Source: CAZKFG01 sp964551985
GTDB taxonomy: Bacteria; Bacillota; Negativicutes; Acidaminococcales; JAISLQ01
DNA: 25,965 nt
Reading direction: 5' to 3'
Assembly (NCBI GenBank): GCA_964551985.1
Contig: CAZKFG010000034.1
Location: forward strand, 1-25,965
The position numbers were made by a program, and so were the translations under genes. Shown here in pieces: positions 16,801-23,161 of the stretch. The notes beneath the pieces are model-generated. The model did no database searches. It saw only the letters and a list, made by a program, of their open reading frames with translations, and was not told where the DNA came from. Every line of letters starts with the position of its first letter. The first letter of the stretch is position 1.

Positions 16801-16923
16801 TACCAATTATCCAGAGGAACACAGTTTTTTTTAAAAGCCCTTCTCCCATCCAACCTTGGCGGCGAGGAAGCTAGTAAGTCTGTGAAAGCCGTAGGGTATG
16901 GAAGTAGTTGAAGGAGTGTTCAA
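16801..16923 (+). ncRNA. Structured 5' leader of the zinc-ribbon gene, possible regulatory RNA
   Basis: The leader is richer in G and C than its surroundings. Complementary segments include CACAG/CTGTG (16820-16824/16880-16884), CCAT/ATGG (16846-16849/16898-16901) and GCGGC/GCCGT (16859-16863/16888-16892). CCTTC (16839-16843) can pair either near GAAG (16901-16904) or with GAAGG (16910-16914), which is part of the ribosome-binding site. It matches none of the riboswitch classes whose consensus I could recall. The function is unknown. Confidence 0.5.
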
Positions 16924-17208
16924 ATGAGAGAAGACAAAACATTAACATGCCGCGAATGTGGCGCACAATTCGTATTTTCTGCTTCAGAGCAAGAATTTTA
17001 CGAAGCAAAAGGATTTGCTAACGAGCCAGGACGTTGTCCAAGTTGCCGTAGCGCAAGAAAACAACGTAACGGCAATGACCGTGCACCAAAACAAATGTAC
17101 CCTACAATTTGTGCAGAATGCGGAGTAGAAACAGAAGTTCCTTTCCGTCCATCTATGGATCGTCCAGTGTACTGCCGTGCATGTTTTTCTAACCACAACC
17201 CAAGATAA
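16924..17208 (+). CDS. Zinc-ribbon domain protein with four CxxC motifs
   Basis: 94-residue cytosolic protein with CxxC pairs at 9-12, 38-41, 63-66 and 84-87, enough for two zinc ribbons, each closed by two pairs. The YPTICAECGVETEVPFRPSMDRPVYCRACF half is typical of the small probable zinc-ribbon family found in Firmicutes and Chloroflexi. The role is not known; binding to RNA or nucleic acid is plausible. Strong promoter, long leader, strong site GAAGGAG 7 nt before ATG, and a codon choice rich in CGT, CCA and TGC or ATC types that looks smoother than neighbours, suggesting high expression (inference). Followed by a good terminator, so it is a single-gene unit. Confidence 0.88.
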   Translation: MREDKTLTCRECGAQFVFSASEQEFYEAKGFANEPGRCPSCRSARKQRNGNDRAPKQMYPTICAECGVETEVPFRPSMDRPVYCRACFSNHNPR

Positions 17209-17215
17209 CAAAACA

Positions 17216-17248
17216 AAAACCCATCTCAATTAAGAGATGGGTTTTATA
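17216..17248 (+). terminator. Terminator of the zinc-ribbon gene
   Basis: 12-bp perfect stem, 17216-17227 with 17234-17245, loop AATTAA, followed by TTTTATATT. It has an A-tract on the left, so may act in both directions. Confidence 0.9.
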
Positions 17249-17258
17249 TTTTTGCAAA

Positions 17259-17287
17259 TTGACAACAAAAATAAAATGTTGTAAAAT
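17259..17287 (+). promoter_or_regulatory. Promoter of the marR-acetyltransferase operon
   Basis: Perfect TTGACA at 17259-17264 and TAAAAT at 17282-17287, spacer 17 bp. The -10 box and the presumed start near 17294 lie within the operator palindrome. Confidence 0.85.
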
Positions 17288-17318
17288 AAGTTAGTACGAT
17301 TTCGTACTAACTTATTTT
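17283..17318. promoter_or_regulatory. 17-bp inverted-repeat operator, probably for the MarR protein
   Basis: Two 17-base arms (17283-17299 and 17302-17318) are perfect reverse complements around a TT centre, with core TTAGTACGA/TCGTACTAA. The repeat covers the -10 box and transcript start and ends 4 bp before the ribosome-binding site, a position that would block transcription. MarR proteins usually bind such palindromes and repress their own genes. Confidence 0.85.
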
Positions 17319-17332
17319 TGTGAGGTGGTTTG

Positions 17333-17797
17333 ATGATTGACGATATAAAAGAGCAACTTGATCAGCTCAATCGTTTATATAAAGAGGGAAATGAACTATA
17401 TTATGCAACAGCGGCGAGGCTTAATCTTGCACCTAGTACACTTATGATTTTATATGGCCTATCACATACAAAAAAAGCATGTACACAAAAGCAACTTTGC
17501 GATAGGTGGTATCTAAAAAAGCAAACACTAAATTCCGCTTTAAATAATTTGATTGCAGAAGGTTGCGTAGTGCTTGAACCTTCAAAAGAAAGCGCAAGAG
17601 AAAAACTAATAATACTTACTGGAAAAGGGCAAGAATTATGTGCGCGAACAGCAATGCCTTTTTTGCAGGCAGAACAAAGAGCTTTTGCTATGCTTAGCTC
17701 GAAAGAACGCAAAACTTTACTAGAATTAACACAAAAACACATAAACTATATCAAAGAGCAAGCTAAGATGCTTGTTGATAAATTTAATAAAGACTAA
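17333..17797 (+). CDS. MarR-family transcriptional regulator
   Basis: 154 residues, the usual size. Winged-helix DNA-binding region at about residues 40-105: TLMILYGLSHTKKACTQKQLC, recognition helix KKQTLNSALNNLIAEGCV, wing LEPSKESAREKLIILTGKG, flanked by long N- and C-terminal helices for dimerisation. I chose ATG at 17333 (5 nt after GAGGTGG) over a TTG one codon earlier, which would be too close to that site. Cotranscribed with the following acetyltransferase; probably autoregulated through the palindrome at 17283-17318. The inducer is unknown. Confidence 0.93.
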   Translation: MIDDIKEQLDQLNRLYKEGNELYYATAARLNLAPSTLMILYGLSHTKKACTQKQLCDRWYLKKQTLNSALNNLIAEGCVVLEPSKESAREKLIILTGKGQELCARTAMPFLQAEQRAFAMLSSKERKTLLELTQKHINYIKEQAKMLVDKFNKD

Positions 17798-17808
17798 AAG
17801 GAGCAATA

Positions 17809-18318
17809 ATGTTAATAAGACAAGAAACTCAAAAAGACTACAAGGAAGTTTACAAACTTATAAAAGAGGCGTTTGCAAGCGCCGAACACAGTGATGGTAA
17901 AGAACAAGACTTGGTTGAAGTACTAAGAGATAGCGAGGCTTTTGTGCCTGAATTATCACTTGTTGCACAATTAGATGGCAAGATAGTAGGACATATTATG
18001 CTTACAAAAGCTAAAGTAGCTTCTAATACAGTTCTTGTTTTAGCGCCACTATCTGTACTACCATCAGCACAAAAGCAAAAAATAGGTACTGCTTTAATCA
18101 CAAAAGCGCATGAAATAGCTATCAAGCTAGGTTATGATTACTCTTTTGTTTTAGGTAGCGAAAATTATTATCCACGTTTTGGCTACCTGCCAGCCGAAAA
18201 GTTTGGCATTAAAGTCCCAGAGGGCATACCATCGCAAAATTTTATGATAAAAAAATTACATCAAGCTGCAAATTCTATAAATGGCGCCATTGTTTATGCC
18301 AAAGAATTTGGACTTTAA
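17809..18318 (+). CDS. GNAT N-acetyltransferase (YhbS-like)
   Basis: 169 residues with the GNAT fold: N-terminal MLIRQETQKDYKEVYKLIKE, strand SLVAQLDGKIVGHIML, acetyl-CoA loop region VLPSAQKQKIGTALITKA, and the C-terminal VLGSENYYPRFGYLPAEKFGI typical of YhbS-type proteins. Substrate unknown. It lies 11 bp after marR with site AAAGGAG, so the MarR protein most likely controls it. A small-molecule detoxification role is possible but not shown. Confidence 0.92.
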   Translation: MLIRQETQKDYKEVYKLIKEAFASAEHSDGKEQDLVEVLRDSEAFVPELSLVAQLDGKIVGHIMLTKAKVASNTVLVLAPLSVLPSAQKQKIGTALITKAHEIAIKLGYDYSFVLGSENYYPRFGYLPAEKFGIKVPEGIPSQNFMIKKLHQAANSINGAIVYAKEFGL

Positions 18319-18370
18319 ATGCTCGCTTTCTTGCCATGTAATAGTTTTATGTCATTTGAATTTTCAAGTT

Positions 18371-18411
18371 AAAAGCACTAAACCGCCCTGTTTGGCGATT
18401 TAGTGCTTTTT
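18371..18411. terminator. Bidirectional terminator
   Basis: 12-bp stem 18371-18382 with 18399-18410, plus an inner CGCC/GGCG pair (18384-18387/18394-18397). T-runs occur on both sides. It ends the marR operon on the + strand and begins right after the stop of a small minus-strand frame. Confidence 0.88.
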
Positions 18412-18554
18412 CAGTGCTTTTTTGGTTTTTGAGGAAGAATACTTTGTATGGTAACAACTTTTTTAGTTGGAACCTTTATTTTCGGATAAATTTGACAAGT
18501 AGATTGTAACAAATATTGCAGCGGCGAAATCAAATTTACATACAGTTTTTTCAT
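18411..18554 (-). CDS. Possible 47-residue basic peptide
   Basis: Minus-strand frame from ATG (18554-18552) to TGA, preceded by AAGGGTG at good distance and followed directly by the bidirectional hairpin. Sequence starts MKKLYVNLISPLQYLLQS, then a Lys/Pro-rich tail ending PKKH; one Cys. No family recognised. Support comes from the ribosome-binding site and terminator only, and no clear promoter was found, so it may not be expressed. Confidence 0.4.
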   Translation of the reverse strand: MKKLYVNLISPLQYLLQSTCQIYPKIKVPTKKVVTIQSILPQKPKKH

Positions 18555-18570
18555 TTTTATTCACCCTTTT

Positions 18571-18784
18571 TGCTTATTTTAAAACCTATATTTACATTTT
18601 AAATCTCTTTTTGCAAGATTACAAGCGGCTGTTTGCTTATTATTAGCATAAGTGCTTATGAATACAATGTTTTCCATTTAAACACCTTTAATACTAGCTC
18701 ATAAACGTTTATTACAAATGCAAAATTATGCACTAAAAAATTTGATGTTTGCTTATAATGCTTATTTAGCAATCATTATAAGCA
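18571..18784. repeat. Cluster of six TGCTTAT motifs
   Basis: TGCTTAT occurs on the + strand at 18571, 18634, 18653, 18750 and 18759, and as ATAAGCA at 18778-18784. One copy is part of the palindrome CATAAGTGCTTATG (18647-18660), and two form the long inverted repeat 18750-18784. A 12-bp palindrome ATAAACGTTTAT (18701-18712) lies between. Six copies of one heptamer in about 215 bp is far beyond chance for this composition. Iterons of a replication origin or operators of a phage-type repressor are both possible; the replication-type gene follows at 19215. Confidence 0.55.
18579..18677 (-). CDS. Possible 32-residue peptide upstream of the 47-residue frame
   Basis: Minus-strand frame MENIVFISTY ... 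KCKYRF with an AAAGGTG site 5 nt before ATG, ending 24 nt before the start of the next small frame. Two consecutive tiny frames with ribosome-binding sites and one terminator could be a small peptide operon. Part of it overlaps the TGCTTAT repeat cluster, so conservation there may reflect DNA sites and not coding. Low confidence. Confidence 0.25.
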   Translation of the reverse strand: MENIVFISTYANNKQTAACNLAKRDLKCKYRF

Positions 18785-18791
18785 TTTTTTT
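18750..18791 (+). other. AT-rich hairpin, terminator-like or operator
   Basis: TGCTTATAATG (18750-18760) and CATTATAAGCA (18774-18784) form an 11-bp perfect inverted repeat with a 13-nt spacer, followed by seven T. It could be a weak terminator that insulates the accessory operon from upstream transcription, or a pair of binding sites. Confidence 0.5.
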
Positions 18792-18821
18792 AAAAAAATT
18801 GTTTTAAAGTGAAAAAACATG

Positions 18822-18850
18822 TTGACTTTATACGTTTCGTATTATACAAT
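18822..18850 (+). promoter_or_regulatory. Promoter of the accessory operon with operator-like palindrome in the spacer
   Basis: TTGACT at 18822-18827 and TACAAT at 18845-18850, spacer 17 bp. The spacer holds ATACG-TTT-CGTAT (18830-18842), an inverted repeat that resembles the core of the MarR operator at 17291-17310 (TACG, three to four bases, CGTA). This suggests repression. The transcript leader would be about 175 nt. A second palindrome TTGTTGACAACAA (18877-18889) lies inside it. The rest of 18890-19020 is AT-rich, with two copies of ACGAATAA (18901, 18961). Confidence 0.65.
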
Positions 18851-19032
18851 ATGACTAAGAAGACGCAAACGCCTTTTTGTTGACAACAATTGATTGCAAA
18901 ACGAATAAATGTTTGATAATTATTTACTGCAATAATTTTTTTGTGCATTTTTTGTACGTTACGAATAAGAAAAATGTACAAGTGTATAAATATTTTTGAA
19001 AAAATTTTTTTATTCAAAAGGTGGGTGAGGCT

Positions 19033-19218
19033 ATGCAAGATTATGTTATGAGATGTATGGTTTGCGAAAAAGATATGTTTGACGGCGATTTAGTATTGTT
19101 TGACGATTCTTTTAAAAAGTTTCCTTTGTGTATGTGTAAAGATTGTTTTGACGAACTGTCAAAAGAAGACTTAGTAGAACATTTAGGAGCATATTGGGGG
19201 AGTGTGAGGGGATTTTGA
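19033..19218 (+). CDS. Small Cys-rich protein, possible zinc finger
   Basis: 61 residues from ATG at 19033 (AGGTGG 8 nt before); an in-frame GTG at 19021 is less well placed. Cys pairs RCMVCEKDM and LCMCKDCF, spaced like a treble-clef or short zinc ribbon, followed by an acidic helix ELSKEDLVEHLG. No family recognised. First gene of the accessory operon; small Cys-rich proteins often open phage early operons. Overlaps the start of the next gene. Confidence 0.65.
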   Translation: MQDYVMRCMVCEKDMFDGDLVLFDDSFKKFPLCMCKDCFDELSKEDLVEHLGAYWGSVRGF

Positions 19219-19985
19219 ACTATTTAAGACAGATTAATTTATTTGAGACTATAGCTGAATATAGAAAAATACCAGTAAAAGCGCAAGTTATTTATTATAA
19301 GCTTTTGGCAATGAATAATCGCTTAGATTGGTGTGAATGGTTTTCAACGACAAATTCTTATTTGATGGGTAAATCTGGTTTTTCTAATGAACAGGCATTT
19401 ATTCGTTCTAGGCGGATTTTATTAGAAAATGGTTTGATAAAATTTATTGCCGGCAGGCGTGGTGTGCCATCTAAATATAATCTAGTGCCATTAACCAAAC
19501 AATCTGATAGCAATATTGAAAATTTAAACTCTAGTAATGGCGATAATTTTCTGCCTATTGAAAAAGCAATAAGTAGTCAAATAGTTAGTAGCGGTGATAG
19601 CAACCCACTTGCAAAACAGCCAGACATATATAAACAAGCTAAACAAACTAAACAAAATAGTAGTAGGGCTGTGGAAACTGTGGATAATGTGGATAACTCT
19701 GATTATGCAAATGGGAAAAAGCTAGTAGAACAGCTTAGTTTGGAGGTGTTTTACGACTATGTTAAACAAAACGTTTGCAGATGTCCGGCTAAAAAAATGC
19801 TACTCAAATCAGAAATAGCTGGTAAATATTTAGCTAAAAGCGACTTAAAAACTTTGTGTGATGTTTTAGATTGCTTTATTGCCCAAAATGGCAGACACAT
19901 AAAATTGTTTGACACACTACTTTTTCAGGCAACAAAAGTTAAATCACAGTGGGATGAAAATTTAGCAAAAAATCGCCCTAAATAA
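19215..19985 (+). CDS. DnaD-like phage replisome organiser / replication protein
   Basis: 256 residues from TTG at 19215, which lies in a TTGA overlap with the preceding stop and gives MNYLRQINLFET, the usual start of phage replisome organiser proteins. The frame is open up to TTG 19194 with AGGAG before it, so that start cannot be excluded. Residues 1-95 look like the winged-helix N-domain (YKLLAMNNRLDWCEWFSTTNSYLMGKSG ... RRILLENGLIKFIAGRRGVPSKYNL). Then a polar Ser/Asn/Lys linker (about 95-165), and a C-terminal helical part that may match the DnaD-like C-domain, though I do not see the YxxxIxxW motif. Likely loads helicase at an element origin (inference). Confidence 0.75.
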   Translation: MNYLRQINLFETIAEYRKIPVKAQVIYYKLLAMNNRLDWCEWFSTTNSYLMGKSGFSNEQAFIRSRRILLENGLIKFIAGRRGVPSKYNLVPLTKQSDSNIENLNSSNGDNFLPIEKAISSQIVSSGDSNPLAKQPDIYKQAKQTKQNSSRAVETVDNVDNSDYANGKKLVEQLSLEVFYDYVKQNVCRCPAKKMLLKSEIAGKYLAKSDLKTLCDVLDCFIAQNGRHIKLFDTLLFQATKVKSQWDENLAKNRPK

Positions 19986-20090
19986 CCTCGAGATGACTGT
20001 TCACAATGTAAAAGTGATGGTGCATTTATTGAGTAATACCCACAAAAACCTGCATAAAGTAAATAAACAAAGATAAAAGGAGTGATTTTC

Positions 20091-20513
20091 ATGAATATCA
20101 AACAACACCTATTACAGCTCTACAAGCTAGAATGCCTAATCAAAGAACATCTAGAACAAATAGAACATTTGAGACGACTAGCTCAAAAAAGCACCAATAC
20201 ACTAAGCCTTGAGCCCAAAGCTAAAATGCAAGGTGATAGATTATGTAGTTTAGTTGCTAAAATAGTAGATTTACAAGCAGACTTAAACAAAGAGATAGAC
20301 AATTTTATTGACTTTAAAAAAATCGTCTTAGAACAAATATCTAAGCTAGAATGCACACAACAAAAAACAGTAATAATGGCGCGCTACGTAAACTTTAAAG
20401 AATGGGAAGACATAGCACATCTACTAGGTTGCAACAGGCGCCACGCCTTGAGAATACACAACAAGGCACTAATAAAACTAGAACAAATAAAAAATAAGGA
20501 GAGAGCAGCATGA
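20091..20513 (+). CDS. Phage-type sigma-70 region 4-like regulator (ArpU/DUF1492 type)
   Basis: 140 residues from ATG at 20091, eight bases after AAAGGAG; a GTG three codons earlier lies on that site. N-terminal helical region (1-90) of the pattern L-x3-Y-x-L-E ... I-E-x-L-R-x-L-A, then VIMARYVNFKEWEDIAHLLGCNRRHALRIHNKALIKLEQI, a helix-turn-helix like sigma region 4 (about 95-130). This layout matches small phage late-gene regulators. Probable role: activating or controlling the downstream genes. Ends in ATGA overlap with the 513-residue gene. The 96 bp between it and the replication gene holds no convincing gene. Confidence 0.8.
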   Translation: MNIKQHLLQLYKLECLIKEHLEQIEHLRRLAQKSTNTLSLEPKAKMQGDRLCSLVAKIVDLQADLNKEIDNFIDFKKIVLEQISKLECTQQKTVIMARYVNFKEWEDIAHLLGCNRRHALRIHNKALIKLEQIKNKERAA

Positions 20514-22051
20514 AACTAGAAAAAAGAGGAATTACAGGACAAATGCAGAATAATAAAAAAAGTGAACTAAACTATAATCTAGGTGCACAAACTGCTGGGT
20601 GGGGCAATATAACACAAATGGGCGGTGTAGCCGAGCAACCATTCGGCGCAAGTTTTGACCAACAACAAACCCCGCTACAAAACTGGCAAACAAGTAGCAC
20701 CAGCCAACCGCTAGCCGGCATAAGTGCAAACGAGAGCGGGTCGGATAAACAAGATGCGACTTTAGACATAGCCGCCCCTCAAGAACAAAAAGCAGAAGCG
20801 GCAACACAAAATCCACCCAAACCAAAACACCAACTACCAGACTACGCCCCAAGCGTAGAAAGTTTAAAAGAAAAAATGACAGGACCTGACGGCGAATTTC
20901 GCCAACTACACAGCTCGGACATCGAACTATGGATAGACGCTGTATTTAACAGCGGAGAAATAGACGAAAACAAATGGGAACTAATAAAACTGCTCAACAA
21001 CATGCACATCTTCGCATTGTACGACGAATACGAACCGCAAAGACAAGCCGAAGCCGAAGCAGAGAAAAACTGGTACAAATCCGCTAAAAGACTAAAATTT
21101 GAACAAGAGGAAAAAGAGAGACAAGAGAAAAAAGATACTGAGCCACAAACAATGTTTTTTGGCAATGATACAGTCAAAGTAGGGGATGCTGTAGTAAACA
21201 AGACGGTAGAAACTACAAATAATCAAGAAAAAAGAAGTAATTTTGATCAAACACAGATTACAGACAATGTTCCAGGAGAAAAAGTAAACATTTTAACTAA
21301 AACTACCGAAAATAATCAACAGCAAGGTTTTGGTGATTTGAAGATGGCTGAAAATCATAGTACAGAAGAAAAGGACAACCAAGAAGATAACCAAGATGAA
21401 AAATACCAAGAACTAAAAGACGCAGCTATTAATCTTTTACAAGGGTTTGGTAAAGACGTCACGCAGCAAAGCATACAGGATACTGTCGAAATACTTAAAA
21501 AAGATGCTAATAAAAATGCCATTGCAGAAGCAGGAAACTTTATAGCAAATTCTGACATAGTATACATAAATGCAGGTGCGTCTTCTCTGGAACTAGGAAA
21601 AATGTTGCCTATATCAGATAAAATATCAGAATATCTATCACTTGGCGTAAGCTTTGTATACATTAAATCGTTAGACGATTGCTATATAATGGGCGGATTT
21701 GGAGCTGGTAAAATGAACGGCGCAGCAATATCTTTTATGCACCTGCCGAAAGAGATAAAACAATTGCAAGAGCAAATGTGTAGTGAAAAAGATGAAAAGA
21801 AAAAAGATGACCTTAGAAAGGAAATCAAAGATAAAACAGAAGATATAATCAACGGTGTATCTGTCGAAGCAACTGCTGTTGCCGGAGCTGGATTTAAAAA
21901 CATCTGGCTTAAAGACGGCAGAACAATATCCGGCTTTAGCGTAGGCTTAGGTGCGGGGCTTGTTGGCGGCTATAGTTATGGCAAAAGTGAGCGAGATAAG
22001 TTAGAAAAACGAATAAAATTAATAGAAGAAGGAGAGGTTGTAGTTGGCTGA
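20510..22051 (+). CDS. 513-residue low-complexity / glycine-rich protein of unknown function
   Basis: Modular: residues 1-110 rich in Gln, Gly, Asn, Pro and Ser with no signal peptide; 113-170 a folded-looking segment (SVESLKEKMTGPDGEFRQLHSSDIELWIDAVFNSGEI); 175-210 highly charged coiled coil; 211-295 polar Gln/Asn/Glu linker; 300-400 a second folded part (LLQGFGKDVTQQSIQDTVEIL ... SDIVYINAGASSLELGKMLP); 412-447 a Lys/Glu/Asp coiled coil; 449-491 alternating glycine-rich strands ending GFSVGLGAGLVGGYSYGKS, then a charged tail. The glycine-rich end resembles ends of some secreted or toxin-like proteins, but I recognise no domain. Two duplicated membrane-anchored proteins follow, which fits a toxin with immunity genes, a structural element protein, or neither. 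Good site AAGGAG; ATGA overlap with the regulator gene. Confidence 0.75.
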   Translation: MKLEKRGITGQMQNNKKSELNYNLGAQTAGWGNITQMGGVAEQPFGASFDQQQTPLQNWQTSSTSQPLAGISANESGSDKQDATLDIAAPQEQKAEAATQNPPKPKHQLPDYAPSVESLKEKMTGPDGEFRQLHSSDIELWIDAVFNSGEIDENKWELIKLLNNMHIFALYDEYEPQRQAEAEAEKNWYKSAKRLKFEQEEKERQEKKDTEPQTMFFGNDTVKVGDAVVNKTVETTNNQEKRSNFDQTQITDNVPGEKVNILTKTTENNQQQGFGDLKMAENHSTEEKDNQEDNQDEKYQELKDAAINLLQGFGKDVTQQSIQDTVEILKKDANKNAIAEAGNFIANSDIVYINAGASSLELGKMLPISDKISEYLSLGVSFVYIKSLDDCYIMGGFGAGKMNGAAISFMHLPKEIKQLQEQMCSEKDEKKKDDLRKEIKDKTEDIINGVSVEATAVAGAGFKNIWLKDGRTISGFSVGLGAGLVGGYSYGKSERDKLEKRIKLIEEGEVVVG

Positions 22052-22574
22052 AAAGAGAGGAAAGTTTGGCTTTAACTGGGGGACTATAGTACTATTAGTT
22101 TGGTGTACCGGGATGAGTTGGCAGATATTTGTTTATTATATGGATGTTCACAGTAGTTACATAAAACAAGCGCAAATACAATCACAAGAAAACATCCGAC
22201 AAATGGGCTTTCCTGAAGGGTTTAAGAGCGAGCGTACACCAACTGTTTATTCGGCAAAATTGGCGTCAAACTTTTCTACATCTGCTCTTGCAATAAAAAG
22301 ACCAACAACACTACAAGAGCAACAAGCCTTAAAAGAACGAGTGGACAAATACTACGCAGAAAAACTAGCCAAATACGGCTGGGTTAAAGTGGACGGCTAT
22401 AAATGCCTATATAAAAAAGGCGATAATCATTGGCTTAATGTAGATATAGACAATGATGGGGTTTTAGTATATTTAAAAGAACAAACAACAATATTCAGCT
22501 GGGGTGAATACATAACCAGCTCGTCATTAGTAGAAAAGGACTATAAAAAGCCAGACGCAGAGCAGGTAAAGTAA
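22044..22574 (+). CDS. Membrane-anchored protein of unknown function, copy 1
   Basis: 176 residues. A short basic N-terminus (MAEKRGKFGFNW) is followed by one membrane helix, about residues 13-33 (GTIVLLVWCTGMSWQIFVYY). The rest probably faces outside: a helical stretch VHSSYIKQAQIQSQEN, then PTTLQEQQALKERVDKYYAEKLAKYGW and short strands KVDGYKCLYKKGD ... WLNVDIDNDG. Start TTG at 22044 after GGAGAGG; it overlaps the end of the 513-residue gene by 8 bp. 86 percent identical to the next gene (24 differences in 176). Duplicate small genes after a large modular gene are seen for immunity genes, but no family match supports that here. Confidence 0.85.
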   Translation: MAEKRGKFGFNWGTIVLLVWCTGMSWQIFVYYMDVHSSYIKQAQIQSQENIRQMGFPEGFKSERTPTVYSAKLASNFSTSALAIKRPTTLQEQQALKERVDKYYAEKLAKYGWVKVDGYKCLYKKGDNHWLNVDIDNDGVLVYLKEQTTIFSWGEYITSSSLVEKDYKKPDAEQVK

Positions 22575-22602
22575 CTTGTTAATCGTCAAGGAGGTATAGT
22601 AA

Positions 22603-23133
22603 ATGCCGGAAAAAAGAGGAAAGTTTGGTTTTAACTGGGGGACGATAGTACTATTAGTTTGGTGTACCGGGATGAGTTGGCAGATATTTGTTTATTATAT
22701 GGATGTTCACAGTAGTTACATAAAACAAGCGCAAATACAATCACAAGAAAACTTTCAACAAATGGGCTTTCCGGAAGGTTTTGAAATGAGTTTGAAACCC
22801 AATGTTTCTTCTGCCAAACTGGCATCAAACTATTTTGGATCTGCTATTGTGATAAAAAGACCAACAACTCCACAAGAACAACAAGCCTTAAAAGAACGGG
22901 TGGAGAAATACTATGCTGAAAAACTAGCTAAATATGGCTGGGTTAAAGTGGACGGCTATAAATGCCTATATAAAAAAGGCGATAGACAGTGGCTTAATGT
23001 AGATATAGACAATAATGGCAATTTAATAACATTAAGTGAACAAACAACAATATTCAGCTGGGGTGAATACATAACCAGCTCGTCATTAGTAGAAAAGGAC
23101 TATAAAAAGCCAGACGCAGAGCAGGTAAAGTAA
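22603..23133 (+). CDS. Membrane-anchored protein of unknown function, copy 2
   Basis: 176 residues, same layout as copy 1: basic start, one membrane helix (about 13-33), outside domain. Starts with ATG (copy 1 has TTG) after AAGGAGG. Differences from copy 1 cluster at residues 51-80 (for example GF-EMSLKPNVSS against GF-KSERTPTVYS) and 118-135, with none in residues 3-50 and 136-176. Such patchy change would fit diversification of binding surfaces. No recognised family. Confidence 0.87.
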   Translation: MPEKRGKFGFNWGTIVLLVWCTGMSWQIFVYYMDVHSSYIKQAQIQSQENFQQMGFPEGFEMSLKPNVSSAKLASNYFGSAIVIKRPTTPQEQQALKERVEKYYAEKLAKYGWVKVDGYKCLYKKGDRQWLNVDIDNNGNLITLSEQTTIFSWGEYITSSSLVEKDYKKPDAEQVK

Positions 23134-23161
23134 CTTGTTAATCGTCAAGGAGTAGTAGCAA

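Larger units (their letters stand above)
22044..23161 (+). repeat. Tandem gene duplication, unit of about 559 bp
   Basis: 22044-22602 and 22603-23161 are tandem copies of one gene with its 3' flank. Both copies end with the same stretch from GCAGAGCAGGTAAAG through AACTTGTTAATCGTCAAGGAG, so the ribosome-binding site of the next gene was duplicated as well. The first 150 bp and the last 130 bp are almost identical in DNA; divergence is concentrated in two internal patches. Confidence 0.92.

Noticed and set aside
16801..16923. TPP or cobalamin riboswitch in the zinc-ribbon leader
   Set aside because: A CGTAGGG-like stretch recalls the TPP consensus, but the other conserved TPP or cobalamin blocks are missing.
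18571..18784. CRISPR array
   Set aside because: The repeated unit is only 7 bp, irregularly spaced and in both orientations, with no spacers of uniform length.
18880..18908. Second promoter with TTGACA in the accessory leader
   Set aside because: No acceptable -10 at 16-18 bp; the TTGACA is part of the palindrome TTGTTGACAACAA.
19993..20076. 27-codon frame between the replication and regulator genes
   Set aside because: No convincing ribosome-binding site and no recognisable peptide; chance length.
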